A DNA stretch of 64,000 bases from Sinorhizobium garamanticum (GTDB lineage Bacteria > Pseudomonadota > Alphaproteobacteria > Rhizobiales > Rhizobiaceae): positions 1,178,001-1,242,000 of the forward strand of contig NZ_CP120374.1 of assembly GCF_029892065.1 (NCBI RefSeq). The letters run 5' to 3'. The notes under the pieces are model-generated. The model had not been told where the DNA came from and ran no database searches. It saw only the letters and a program-made list of their open reading frames with translations. Position 1 is the stretch's first letter. Each line of letters begins with the position of its first letter. Below are positions 28,469 to 37,207 of the stretch, piece by piece. The position numbers and the translations under genes are program-made.

Positions 28469-29656
28469 CTATCGCTGCGCCACCTGCCTCGTCTTCTCCG
28501 CGCTGGCGCTTGCAAGCGCGCTACGTATCGCATGCGCGCTTCTCTCCATGGCGACGGTATCGAGGGCAGGGTCGACGAGAAAAGCGAGGCTTGTCTCACC
28601 GAGTTCCCGTGCATTGGGCAGCCTCTCGGTCGGGCCCATGCCGATATCGGTGAACGCCTTCTCCAAATAGATTTCAGAACAACTTCCGCTGAAACAGGCG
28701 ACGCCGGCGGCGTTGATCTCACTGATAATCCTATCCCGGCTCCACCCGGACTTGAGATATTCGGGCCGTACGAAGGTGTAGAAGCGGTACCAGGCATGCT
28801 GGAGGTGGCTCGGCGGCGATGGCGTCCGCAACGCCTCGATGCCCTCGGTCGCCCTTGCAAGAATTGCCGCGTTATGGGCGCGTATGTCGCGCCACTTTAA
28901 AAGGCGCTGCAGTTGGCGCAGGCCCAGAACTGCCTGGATGGACGTCATTCGCCAGTTCGTTCCTATGGATTCGTGCAGCCAGCGAAAACCGGGAGGATGC
29001 TCTTTGTTGAAGACCGCGTCGTAGGACTTCCCATGGTCCTTGCGGCTCCACGCACGCTTCCAGAGGCCTTCGTCGTTCATGGCTACAAGGCCGCCCTCCC
29101 CGCCGGTGGTGATGATCTTATCCTGGCAGAAGGAGAATGCCGCGATATCGGCAAAACTGCCGACGGGCCGGCCATCGATCTCGGCGCCATGCGCTTGCGC
29201 ACAATCCTCGATGACCCATAGGCCCTTTTTCCGCGCCAGCGCCATGATTGCCGGCATGTCGCATGGCCAACCGGCAAGATGGACGACGATGACGCCCTTG
29301 GTCCGCGGCGTCAGTTTCGCCCTTATGGTTTCGGCGGTGATGTTCTGGCTGTCGCGATCCACGTCGGCGAACACGGCGACGCCACCTGCCATCGGCACGG
29401 TGGAGGCCGATGCTATGAAGCTGCGTGGCGTCACGACGACCTCGTCGCCCGGCTGAAGATCCAGCGCGTAGAGCGCAAGATCCAGCGCGACCGTTCCATT
29501 CGCCAGCGCAATGGCGTGTTTCACCCCCAGGAATCGCTCATAGGCGGCCTCAAAGTTGCGCACATGTGGCCCCGTCCAGGCGTTCACCTCGCCCGACCTC
29601 AAGACCGACACGACATCTTCGATCTGTTCTTCGTCGTAAACTGGCCAGCGTCCCAT
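28469..29656 (-). CDS. DegT/DnrJ/EryC1 sugar aminotransferase
   Basis: The protein has 395 residues from ATG 29656, with GGAG seven bases upstream; a GTG at 29713 would add 19 residues. The PLP lysine is Lys180 in FSFCQDKIITTGGEGG, and EDCAQAHGA holds the cofactor-binding Asp. An early ANGTVALDLAL loop binds the phosphate. It should transfer an amino group to a keto-sugar nucleotide, forming an amino sugar such as a 4-amino-4,6-dideoxyhexose; the substrate could come from the CapD-like dehydratase at 53 kb. It is followed upstream on the same strand by the PIG-L deacetylase. Confidence 0.88.
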   Translation of the reverse strand: MGRWPVYDEEQIEDVVSVLRSGEVNAWTGPHVRNFEAAYERFLGVKHAIALANGTVALDLALYALDLQPGDEVVVTPRSFIASASTVPMAGGVAVFADVDRDSQNITAETIRAKLTPRTKGVIVVHLAGWPCDMPAIMALARKKGLWVIEDCAQAHGAEIDGRPVGSFADIAAFSFCQDKIITTGGEGGLVAMNDEGLWKRAWSRKDHGKSYDAVFNKEHPPGFRWLHESIGTNWRMTSIQAVLGLRQLQRLLKWRDIRAHNAAILARATEGIEALRTPSPPSHLQHAWYRFYTFVRPEYLKSGWSRDRIISEINAAGVACFSGSCSEIYLEKAFTDIGMGPTERLPNARELGETSLAFLVDPALDTVAMERSAHAIRSALASASAEKTRQVAQR

Positions 29657-29751
29657 TCTGTCTCTCCAAACCGCTTTCGGGTCCATTACATCGCGTGCCG
29701 CCAATGCCGACACATCCTACCGCCCGTTTTCAAGGTCGCGTCGCGGGAACC

Positions 29752-30438
29752 TCAAGCGACGTGGCGGACCAAAACGAATGCCTCCGCCGCCTGCCGCAGG
29801 ATCGTCGCGCCGCGCAGGGTGGCGAGCGCCCGCAATGCGGTCAGCGATCGCTCATGCGGCGGTTGACGCAACTGAGAAGCAAAGGCCTGCATCGCCTCCA
29901 GTTTCGTTTCGATATGCGCGGCGATATCGATGAAGACATTCGGTACGAAGGTCGGCGACAGGTAGGGGGCGTTCCAATTCGTCTCGGACAGGGTCTCATA
30001 GGCGAGAATGCGCGTGGGAAACTCGGCCTGATGCGGCCTGCAGGCCACCAGCGAAGAGGCGAAGGTGAGCTGGTGGTCGATATGCATGTCGCCCACGAAC
30101 GGCACGAGAACCGTCTGGGGCGCGAGGCGGCGCACGAGTTCGGAAAGCGTGCCGTTCAAGCTGGTATGCGGCGTTTCCGACAGCCCGGCCGCCGGAAGTC
30201 CAAGCCAGAACGTATCCTTGACGCCGAGAACAGCGTGAGCCGTCCTTGCCTCTGCCTGGACCCTGGCCACCGCATCGGCCGCAAATGCCGGCGGCTTGCC
30301 CTCGGTGACAATCGCAACAAACACATCCTCGCCTTCCGCGGCAAGCCTTGCGATCGTCCCGCCGGCACCGAGCACCTCATCGTCCGGATGTGGCGCGATC
30401 ACGAGCGTCCTCCCAAACGCCAATCTTAGCCCCTGCAT
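29752..30438 (-). CDS. PIG-L/LmbE family N-deacetylase
   Basis: The protein has 228 residues. ATG 30438 is chosen because AAGGAGG lies 5-6 bases before it; an earlier start at 30489 lacks a ribosome-binding site. The zinc motif PHPDDE is at residues 16-21 and the second ligand segment is GDMHIDH. The family removes acetyl groups from N-acetylglucosamine-type sugars on lipid or small-molecule carriers. Cytoplasmic. It lies between the ExoY-like transferase and the aminotransferase, all leftward, so it may deacetylate a precursor of the same glycan. Confidence 0.87.
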   Translation of the reverse strand: MQGLRLAFGRTLVIAPHPDDEVLGAGGTIARLAAEGEDVFVAIVTEGKPPAFAADAVARVQAEARTAHAVLGVKDTFWLGLPAAGLSETPHTSLNGTLSELVRRLAPQTVLVPFVGDMHIDHQLTFASSLVACRPHQAEFPTRILAYETLSETNWNAPYLSPTFVPNVFIDIAAHIETKLEAMQAFASQLRQPPHERSLTALRALATLRGATILRQAAEAFVLVRHVA

Positions 30439-30539
30439 CGCGCCTCCTTGGCAAAGCCGGTGATCTTCATCAGAAATATTCCGCTGCATTCAATAATTTC
30501 ACTCGAACTGCCCTATCGGGCCGCGGCTGCCATCTCCGG

Positions 30540-31211
30540 TCAGCCCGGCAAATTGGCGCGCCTTGCCAAATACTCCTCCGCCATTTTCAGATGCTCGCGG
30601 TGCACTTTTTCGCCAAGGACGATCGTTTTCAATGTCATGAGGAGAATAAGTCCATCGAGACGCAAGCTGGCATGTCCGACGTACCAGAGATCGAGAGCGA
30701 TCTTCTGGTCTGCCGACAGACGCGTGTTGCCATTGACCTGCGCCCAGCCTGTCAGCCCCGGCGGGACGAGGCAACGAAGACGGCCAAGCTCGCCGAAGGC
30801 GGCAACGGTTCCCAACGGCAGCGGCCGCGGCCCTACCAACGACATGTCGCCGCGCAGAATCGAGAGCAGTTGCGGCAGTTCATCGAAGCGCAACCGTCGC
30901 AAAAGGGCTGTCAGCTTCGTTTGCCGCAATTCGTCGGCCAACAGTTCGCCGTCCGGTCCTCGCGCCTGCGTCATGGTGCGGAACTTCAATATCGTGAAGG
31001 CCCGCATCCCGACGCCGGCACGCACCTGCGTGAAAAACAGTGGCCGGCCAAGGTTGATCCAGACGACGATCGCTGTCAGACCCATCAAGGGCAGGCACAG
31101 GACGAGAGCGACAGCCGCAAACAGAGACTCGATGGCGCGCCTGAAAGCTGCCGACCGTCGCAACAGCGGCCAGGCAGGAACAGAAACCACGCGATCAAGG
31201 TTCGCCTTCAA
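30540..31211 (-). CDS. Initiating undecaprenyl-phosphate sugar phosphotransferase (ExoY/WbaP-like)
   Basis: The protein has 223 residues if started at TTG 31211, preceded by AAGGGA; another TTG at 31268 would add 19 residues but has no visible ribosome-binding site. One membrane segment is near residues 30-52. The polyprenyl-phosphate hexose-1-phosphate transferase signature is complete: LKFRTM, RFDELPQLL, GDMSLVGPRP and PGLTGWAQVNG. It should attach the first sugar phosphate to the lipid carrier at the cytoplasmic membrane. It is close after the ExoF-like gene on the same strand, as in exo clusters. Confidence 0.9.
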   Translation of the reverse strand: MKANLDRVVSVPAWPLLRRSAAFRRAIESLFAAVALVLCLPLMGLTAIVVWINLGRPLFFTQVRAGVGMRAFTILKFRTMTQARGPDGELLADELRQTKLTALLRRLRFDELPQLLSILRGDMSLVGPRPLPLGTVAAFGELGRLRCLVPPGLTGWAQVNGNTRLSADQKIALDLWYVGHASLRLDGLILLMTLKTIVLGEKVHREHLKMAEEYLARRANLPG

Positions 31212-31279
31212 CGCAAAATTCCCTTGGAAGGATGAGAGTCCAACTGAAAAGTGATGTGGCGACGCCAAATGCGGCGTCG

Positions 31280-32530
31280 CTAAATTCCGGCAATGGCGAC
31301 GACGAGGACGTCGCCAGGCAGCATTTCGGTCAAAGTCGACGCCTTTATGCTGGTCGGCGTTCCTGCCACCGGAATGCGTCGTATCTCATATGCATATGAA
31401 ATCTTTTTTTGTTTCGACGCATCGGCCTCCACGGCAGCCATGAGCAGCATTTGCTCTTCTGCCGACTGCCGTTCTGCAATGAGTTTCTTGATGGCAATTT
31501 CGCGCTCTTGCAGCAGGGTCAGGACTTCCTTCTCCCTGTCGGCGCTGAGTTTCGACAGTTGCAGCTTCATCTCGCTCAACTCCTGGCGCGACCGCGCAAG
31601 CGTTGCAAACGTCTGAAGAAGCTGCGCCTTCTCCGCGAGGGCATTGTTCTTTGCGCGAGAAAGATCGCTTTCCGTGTTCAGTTCTCGCTTGCGCAGGGAG
31701 CTGATGCGTTCCAGATCCTTCTCGTTGTTCGAGACAACCTCCTTCTGCTGCACCACGAGTTCGTTCAGAATCTCGACACCGCCTTCGGCCTGCACGATTC
31801 CATCCGACAGGATCTGAAGTTGAGACTTTCTGGCGGCCAGGTCCGCCGTCAGAATTTTCTCCTGAAGCTCGATAACGCCTGCCACCGAAGCGTCCTTGAT
31901 ATAATCTCGAGCGACTTCGGGCACATCGTTCAGGTCGACCTTGGGCTTGGATTTCAGTTGAGCCACGAGCCGGGCCGCATAGATGCCCTCATGGATGATC
32001 TCTGCGTCGGCACCCTCGATCTCTGCGCGAAGGCGCGCGCGCGCTATGATCCGATCCGACGGGTTCGAAGTGATGACCTGCATGCCGCCCGCCAAACCGA
32101 TGGCTTGCTCGACGGTCAAGCCGCTGTAGTAGGGAAATGAACCAGGCGTTTTCACCTCCCCGAGCACAAAGATCGGCCTGAAACTCGCGATGTTCAACGA
32201 CAGCTTCGGGTCGACCAGTATCTCGCGTTGACGGTATTCGTCTTTCAGCTTTTGCATGGCCTCCGTCACCGTGAGGCCGACCACGTCGACGGCGCCGATC
32301 AGCGGGAACGGTGCCTCGCCATCGTTGGAAATCGTGGCGGTGACCGGCAGTTCGGCGTCATCGAGAAAGTCGAAAGTCAGCACATCGCCGATGGCAAGCC
32401 GGTACTCTGCCGCCTCCAGGCGCGGCTGGACGATTACCGCGAACATGATCGCCAAAAGTGCGACCGCCAAGCGCGCTCCCCACTCGGGCAGCGACGAACT
32501 CATGATTTTTGATGCACGGAGGGTACCCAT
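31280..32530 (-). CDS. Polysaccharide export protein, ExoF-like (OMA/Wza-related)
   Basis: The protein has 416 residues from ATG 32530, with GGGGGA nine bases upstream. A signal peptide ends near PRLEAAE. Then come the polysaccharide export domain (YRLAIGDVLTFDF) and a SLBB-like domain (FVLGEVKTPGSFPYYSG). Two coiled-coil stretches cover about residues 210-380, giving the longer ExoF form rather than short Wza. It is not a clear lipoprotein because no lipobox Cys is seen. It should act in the periplasm/outer membrane to couple the co-polymerase to export. Confidence 0.88.
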   Translation of the reverse strand: MGTLRASKIMSSSLPEWGARLAVALLAIMFAVIVQPRLEAAEYRLAIGDVLTFDFLDDAELPVTATISNDGEAPFPLIGAVDVVGLTVTEAMQKLKDEYRQREILVDPKLSLNIASFRPIFVLGEVKTPGSFPYYSGLTVEQAIGLAGGMQVITSNPSDRIIARARLRAEIEGADAEIIHEGIYAARLVAQLKSKPKVDLNDVPEVARDYIKDASVAGVIELQEKILTADLAARKSQLQILSDGIVQAEGGVEILNELVVQQKEVVSNNEKDLERISSLRKRELNTESDLSRAKNNALAEKAQLLQTFATLARSRQELSEMKLQLSKLSADREKEVLTLLQEREIAIKKLIAERQSAEEQMLLMAAVEADASKQKKISYAYEIRRIPVAGTPTSIKASTLTEMLPGDVLVVAIAGI

Positions 32531-32846
32531 CTCAAACAGTCCCCCAAAAAACAAATTAAGAAAACGCTACCAAAAAATATTGGCCAACTATATTCTTCCT
32601 GCCACTGCCGCGTCAAAGGAAATTGGCAGTACTCTTCAACGCTGGGGGCAATCGGCGATTGATACTGTCTGGCGCCAGTCTCGTTCGGGCTCGCCACCGA
32701 AGGTGCGTGGCATTCAAAGTTTTTCAGGGCGGCGCCCAAATGAATTTTATTTGTTATCGATAAGAAATCGCCGGTAACCCGGCAACAGCTTTTTCTCAAA
32801 CGAATTCATAGTCCTGCTCCCACCATTGAGATGTAGGAAGGTTCCT
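32531..32846. other. Divergent intergenic region between exoF-like and flippase genes
   Basis: These 316 bases are AT-rich near both genes. They should hold back-to-back promoters. AGGAAGG at 32835-32841 is the ribosome-binding site that places the flippase start at TTG 32847. No gene or clear operator was seen. Confidence 0.4.
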
Positions 32847-34193
32847 TTGACGATTAGAAAAAGACTTGGCAAAAAACTCGGTATCCTGCACCAACTCCTC
32901 GACCGCGAAAAGAATCTCAAGACGCGTCTCGAGAATGTCGCGCATCTGCTGACCGGGAATGTTCTGACCTCCGTGCTTGGGCTCGTCGGCTTCGCGCTGA
33001 CGGCAAGGGCACTTGGCGCATCGGACTACGGGGCCCTCGCCCTTTGCTTCACCTATGTCGGTGTCATCGAAAGGCTCGTCAGTTTCCAGTCGTGGCTCCC
33101 GCTGATCAAGTATGGGGCGGAAGCGCAAAACGCGGGCGATACCGAGCAATTCCAGTCCTTGCTCAAATTCGGCCTTCTGCTCGATATTTGCGCGGCCACG
33201 GCCGGCTGGCCGATCGCGGTCGCTCTCCTATGGATCGGCGCCCCTTGGTTCGGGGTATCGCCCGAGATGTCCGGCCTCGTCATGCTCTATTGCGCCGTCC
33301 TGCCGTTCCAGATCTCGGGAATGCCAACGGCGGTGCTGCGCTTGTTCGGCCGGTTCAGGACAATTGCTTACGGTCATGTTGCGACGAGCATCTTGCGCGT
33401 CATCCTTTGTGCGATCGGGATCATGGCCGGTGGTGGCTTTCTTGAGTTCATGCTGATCTGGATGACATCGCAAATCATCGGCCCCCTGACCGTGCTCGGG
33501 CTCGCCTGCGTGGAGCTACACAGACAGGGACTTCTCGCCGGACTGCTTTCCGCTCCGCTCAAGGGCGTAACATCGAAATTTCCAGGCATCTGGAGATTCG
33601 CGATCTCGACGAACATCTCGCTCACCATCCGCTCGAGCGCCAACCAGGTCGATACCCTTCTGGTCGGTTATCTCGCCGATCCCGCTGCAGCGGGCCTTTA
33701 CCACATCGCCAAACGCATCGGGCGAATAGCGCAGCAGGCTGGAGACCAACTCCAGACCGTCGTTTATCCGGAGCTCGCCAGAGCCTGGGCGTCCAAGGCG
33801 ATGGACGAATTCCGCCACGCGATCGTGCAGACGCAAACCCTTCTCCTGGGCTTCGGACTGCTCCTCACCGGTGGACTTTACATTGCGATCGAGCCGCTCC
33901 TGAGATTGGCGGCAGGTCCGGAGTTTGTCGCCGCCGCCCCCCTGGTCATCGTCCAGTCCATTGCGGTGACGATGGCGCTTTGCGGAACGGTCATCCGATC
34001 GGCGCTTCTTGCCATGGGGCGCGAGGATCAAGTTCTTCGCAGCGTGCTGATCGCCACCGCGGCATTCCATGCAACCGCTCTGCTGCTCGTCCCCGTCATG
34101 GGCGCCATGGGCGCGAACGTGGCTCATATCGTCATGTCGACGATTTGGCTTTCGGCTATGATGGTCGTCTATCGTCGCCAGCCGAAACAATAG
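32847..34193 (+). CDS. Wzx-like polysaccharide flippase
   Basis: The protein has 448 residues. TTG 32847 is preferred over TTG 32826 because AGGAAGG lies 5 bases before it. About twelve hydrophobic helices are visible in the MATE/MOP pattern, and the N-terminal LENVAHLLTGNVLTSVLGLVG and ARALGASDYG segments are typical of the polysaccharide biosynthesis flippase family. It should move the completed lipid-linked repeat unit across the inner membrane, for polymerisation by the Wzy-like protein. It is convergent with the beta-helix gene, with 49 bases between stops. Confidence 0.9.
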   Translation: MTIRKRLGKKLGILHQLLDREKNLKTRLENVAHLLTGNVLTSVLGLVGFALTARALGASDYGALALCFTYVGVIERLVSFQSWLPLIKYGAEAQNAGDTEQFQSLLKFGLLLDICAATAGWPIAVALLWIGAPWFGVSPEMSGLVMLYCAVLPFQISGMPTAVLRLFGRFRTIAYGHVATSILRVILCAIGIMAGGGFLEFMLIWMTSQIIGPLTVLGLACVELHRQGLLAGLLSAPLKGVTSKFPGIWRFAISTNISLTIRSSANQVDTLLVGYLADPAAAGLYHIAKRIGRIAQQAGDQLQTVVYPELARAWASKAMDEFRHAIVQTQTLLLGFGLLLTGGLYIAIEPLLRLAAGPEFVAAAPLVIVQSIAVTMALCGTVIRSALLAMGREDQVLRSVLIATAAFHATALLLVPVMGAMGANVAHIVMSTIWLSAMMVVYRRQPKQ

Positions 34194-34242
34194 CGCCTAC
34201 AGCACGGTCTCATCAGCAGCGCCCACGGCGCGGATCAGCGGC

Positions 34243-35694
34243 TTACTGCGGATAGCGCCCGGCGATGCGTTCCTCCGACAGCCATTGCATGAAATCGTCG
34301 AAATTGGACCAGCCGTTCTCGTCCGAATCTTCCCACGCGTCGCTCTTTGCGGGATTTGCTCCGAAGCGGGGCTCGACGCTGTCGGCCAGCCCGTCGCCAT
34401 CGGCGTCGATATAGGGCTCCGCGGAAGCGATGTCGGGCAAGGGGCCGGGCTCCTTCACCATTTCGCCGCCACCTTCGACGCCCATTTGTCCCACTTCACT
34501 GATGAGCCTTTGATCGACGGCATCACGCGGAAAGGCGCCGGCGCTCCGGGTTATCTCTTCGTAAGCCTGCTCGGCCGTCAGGATCTCCGAAACGGCCAGG
34601 GCACAGGGCGGCTTGTCGACGAGAACCTTTTCCGTCTCGGGGGAGAGGAGAACGATAGACTTGTTGCTCGGGCTCCACGTCACATTGCCCGTCTGATAGA
34701 TGTGCGGCTTGTCGACACTGGCAGCCTGGTCCCAGGCCATCGCATAGGTGAGGTCGGTGGTGCTTGCTCCCGCCTTGAAATAGTTGCCGACAAACGCGAT
34801 CGGCGTGCCGCCGGGATACTGCGAGAAGATTTCGCCCCACTCGGACAAGGCGTTAAAAAACAGGTTATTGACGATCTCGACGCACGATTTGGCGTAGTGG
34901 TTGTTGTCGGGATTGCGGTCCCGGTTGGAAATGCAGGCATTCCGCATGAAGGTGATGTTCTGAGGCACCCGCGGGTCGGAGCCGATGAGCGCGCATTTGC
35001 TGTGCTTGTTGAGCCCCTCGCCAAAGATCGAGTTCGCCACGGTCAGGTCACTGGTATTGGAATGCGAATTGAAGTTTTCGTCTGTCGACCACGACGTGGA
35101 CACCTGGTCGATGTAGACCTTCTTGCTATCCTCGACCGTCACGCCATCGATGTTGGAGATCGTGTTGGGCAGGCGGGGACGGACGCGCAGGTGGCGAATG
35201 ATGACGTCGCCGGCTCTCTTCACGACGAGCGGCGTGTGCTTTTTTTCCTCGTTGCGCTCATCGATCGTCAGAAGAACTCCCCCACCCGGCGCGGTCTGGC
35301 CGAGAATCGAGACTTGTCCGCTTCCCTTGCCGATGACCAGTGACTTCTTCAGCCGGATGACGCCGGAAACGCGAAAGATGCATGTGCGCGGCCCCCGCAT
35401 TTCCGCGCAGGCCCGCAGACTGCCGGGCCCGGAGTCATCAAGATTTGTAACCGGCACGACCGCGCCGTTCCGGCCGCCGGCCGCGTATCTGCCGTAGCCC
35501 TGCGCGCCCGGGAACGCCGTCTGAGCAGACTCGTCGGCGTGAACCCGGCCCCCGTCAACAGCAATCGGAGAAAAAGCAAGTAAAAGCAAGGCGGGGAAGG
35601 TTTTTGCAAGGCAGTCTCGCCCCGTCGATGCGCCTCTCCATTTCAAGAAGCCGTGTTGAGAAACAGAACATCTTGCCTCCGACCACTTTTTCAT
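34243..35694 (-). CDS. Secreted pectate-lyase-like beta-helix protein with C-terminal calcium-binding segment
   Basis: The protein has 483 residues. A hydrophobic export signal lies at about residues 30-50. The body has the right-handed beta-helix pattern of pectate lyases: GAQGYGRYAAGG, VTNLDDSGPGSLRAC, the stacked IIRHLRVRP and the DGVTVEDSKKVYIDQVSTS run, where a family Asp and the STDENF region could bind Ca. The C-terminal 60 residues hold DADGDGLADSVEPRFGANP and DSDENGW, like thrombospondin type 3 or EF-hand-like calcium loops. It could cleave acidic glycan or act as a spacer on the cell surface. AGGAGA precedes the ATG. Confidence 0.82.
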   Translation of the reverse strand: MKKWSEARCSVSQHGFLKWRGASTGRDCLAKTFPALLLLAFSPIAVDGGRVHADESAQTAFPGAQGYGRYAAGGRNGAVVPVTNLDDSGPGSLRACAEMRGPRTCIFRVSGVIRLKKSLVIGKGSGQVSILGQTAPGGGVLLTIDERNEEKKHTPLVVKRAGDVIIRHLRVRPRLPNTISNIDGVTVEDSKKVYIDQVSTSWSTDENFNSHSNTSDLTVANSIFGEGLNKHSKCALIGSDPRVPQNITFMRNACISNRDRNPDNNHYAKSCVEIVNNLFFNALSEWGEIFSQYPGGTPIAFVGNYFKAGASTTDLTYAMAWDQAASVDKPHIYQTGNVTWSPSNKSIVLLSPETEKVLVDKPPCALAVSEILTAEQAYEEITRSAGAFPRDAVDQRLISEVGQMGVEGGGEMVKEPGPLPDIASAEPYIDADGDGLADSVEPRFGANPAKSDAWEDSDENGWSNFDDFMQWLSEERIAGRYPQ

Positions 35695-35925
35695 GTGAAA
35701 TCTCCTAGAAAGCTCGGCATCCGATTTTTGCTTGGCCAGACATTTGGAGAGCGGTTCCGCGCGGGGATTTTTAGCGCTAATACCGCAATTCCGCTACCAG
35801 GGACTGTCCTGTAGCAATCACAGCAATTGAGCAAACGGAACGTCCGCGTTTTTAAATTCAATATATTTTATATTTTCGACACTGAAAGACAAATTAAATT
35901 TATAACAAAGGCAGGGAATAATGCA

Positions 35926-37137
35926 ATGGATTCCCAAAAGATTGTTATCGCTTTTCCATTCACCGGTGGAGAACTGGGCGGCAGCCACATTTCTGCAACA
36001 GGACTAATCTGCGGGCTCGACCGTGATAAATTCAAACCGATAATTATTCTTCATAAGAAGGGCCTAATACTAGAGGAATACCTGAGGAAAGTCGGGTTGC
36101 CCTTTATGCTTGCTCCCGACGTCAGTATTCTTTCGGCGGATTCCGACCTCGGGTTCGCGGCCAGTGTAGCGAACGGGTTGAGCCTGGTACGGACGACAGC
36201 AACACTCGCCCCTTTCTTGAGGCGCCATCGGGTGGACATCGTTCATACCAATGACGGCCGCATGCATGCGACCTGGGCGTTGGCCGCCAGGCTATCGGGC
36301 GCAAAGCTTCTCTGGCATCACCGGGGCGACCCGATGGCAAGGGGCGTGAACATCGTGGCGCCATTACTGGCCAATCACATCGTTACGGTGTCGCACTTCG
36401 TGCGACCGGCGAAGCCGATCGTGCCGGTGACCCACAAGATCACCGTGTTGCACAGCCCGTTCGATCATCCGAGCGGCCTCCCGGACCGCGACGCATGCCG
36501 ACGAAAGTTCGTCGAGGAGTTGGGCCTTCGGCCGGACACGCGGTTTGTCGGCTATGTCGGCGGATTGATAGAGCGAAAGCGCCCGGTGAAATTTGTCGAA
36601 GCGGTGCACGCCTTTCTGCAACATCATCCGGAGTTTCCCTTGGCGGGTCTGCTGTTCGGTTCGAATGCCGCCAACGGGCCGGACCTCGACGGCGCGGTGA
36701 AGTGCCGAGCCAAGGAGCTCGGTATTTCCGACCGGATTCACCTGATGGGCTTTCGCACGCCCATTGCCCCTTGCATGGGTGCGCTCGATGCCTTGCTTGT
36801 TACCGCTGTCAATGAGCCGTTCGGGCGTACGCTCATCGAAGCCATGCTCCTGCAAACGCCGGTCGTCGCGACAAATCACGGAGGAAATCCGGAGGCAATC
36901 GACGATGGACTGACAGGCTATCTCGTGAAGGCCGAATGTCCGGAAGCCTTCGTGGGACCGCTGGAACGACTACTGTTCGATCGCCATCAGTGGGAGACGA
37001 TAAGCTCGACCGCCTTGGAGAATGCGCGCGCCAGATACGGCAACAAGGCGCATATAGAGGGGATCAGCCGGCTATACGAGACGCTCGTACCCCGGCAATC
37101 ACCGGCCATGCACGGGCAATTGGTTTCTCGACACTAG
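35926..37137 (+). CDS. Glycosyltransferase, GT4 family
   Basis: The protein has 403 residues from ATG 35926, with CAGGGA eight bases upstream; the open frame reaches TTG 35827, but those 33 codons are AT-rich and atypical. The GT-B pattern is present: GGELGGSHIS near the start, HTNDGRMHATW, YVGGLIERKRPVKFVEA and NEPFGRTLIEAMLLQTPVVA. Donor sugar unknown. It is followed 70 bases later by the sulfotransferase, so the pair may add a sugar and then sulfate it. Promoter region upstream (35695-35925) is AT-rich. Confidence 0.87.
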   Translation: MDSQKIVIAFPFTGGELGGSHISATGLICGLDRDKFKPIIILHKKGLILEEYLRKVGLPFMLAPDVSILSADSDLGFAASVANGLSLVRTTATLAPFLRRHRVDIVHTNDGRMHATWALAARLSGAKLLWHHRGDPMARGVNIVAPLLANHIVTVSHFVRPAKPIVPVTHKITVLHSPFDHPSGLPDRDACRRKFVEELGLRPDTRFVGYVGGLIERKRPVKFVEAVHAFLQHHPEFPLAGLLFGSNAANGPDLDGAVKCRAKELGISDRIHLMGFRTPIAPCMGALDALLVTAVNEPFGRTLIEAMLLQTPVVATNHGGNPEAIDDGLTGYLVKAECPEAFVGPLERLLFDRHQWETISSTALENARARYGNKAHIEGISRLYETLVPRQSPAMHGQLVSRH

Positions 37138-37207
37138 TGCATTCCGCTTTCCGGAGCGGCGCTCTGGATATTCGTTTCGCTACGAGCTTGAAGCAAAGAG
37201 GTCGACA

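Noticed and set aside
28463..28480. GCGCAG/CTGCGC stem across the end of the aminotransferase gene
   Set aside because: It is a six-base stem partly within coding sequence and has no following T run, so a terminator is not supported.
37137..37160. AGTGCATTCCGCTTTC resembling the start of a RIME-type repeat
   Set aside because: Only about 14 bases fit, without the palindromic partner; not enough to call another repeat copy.
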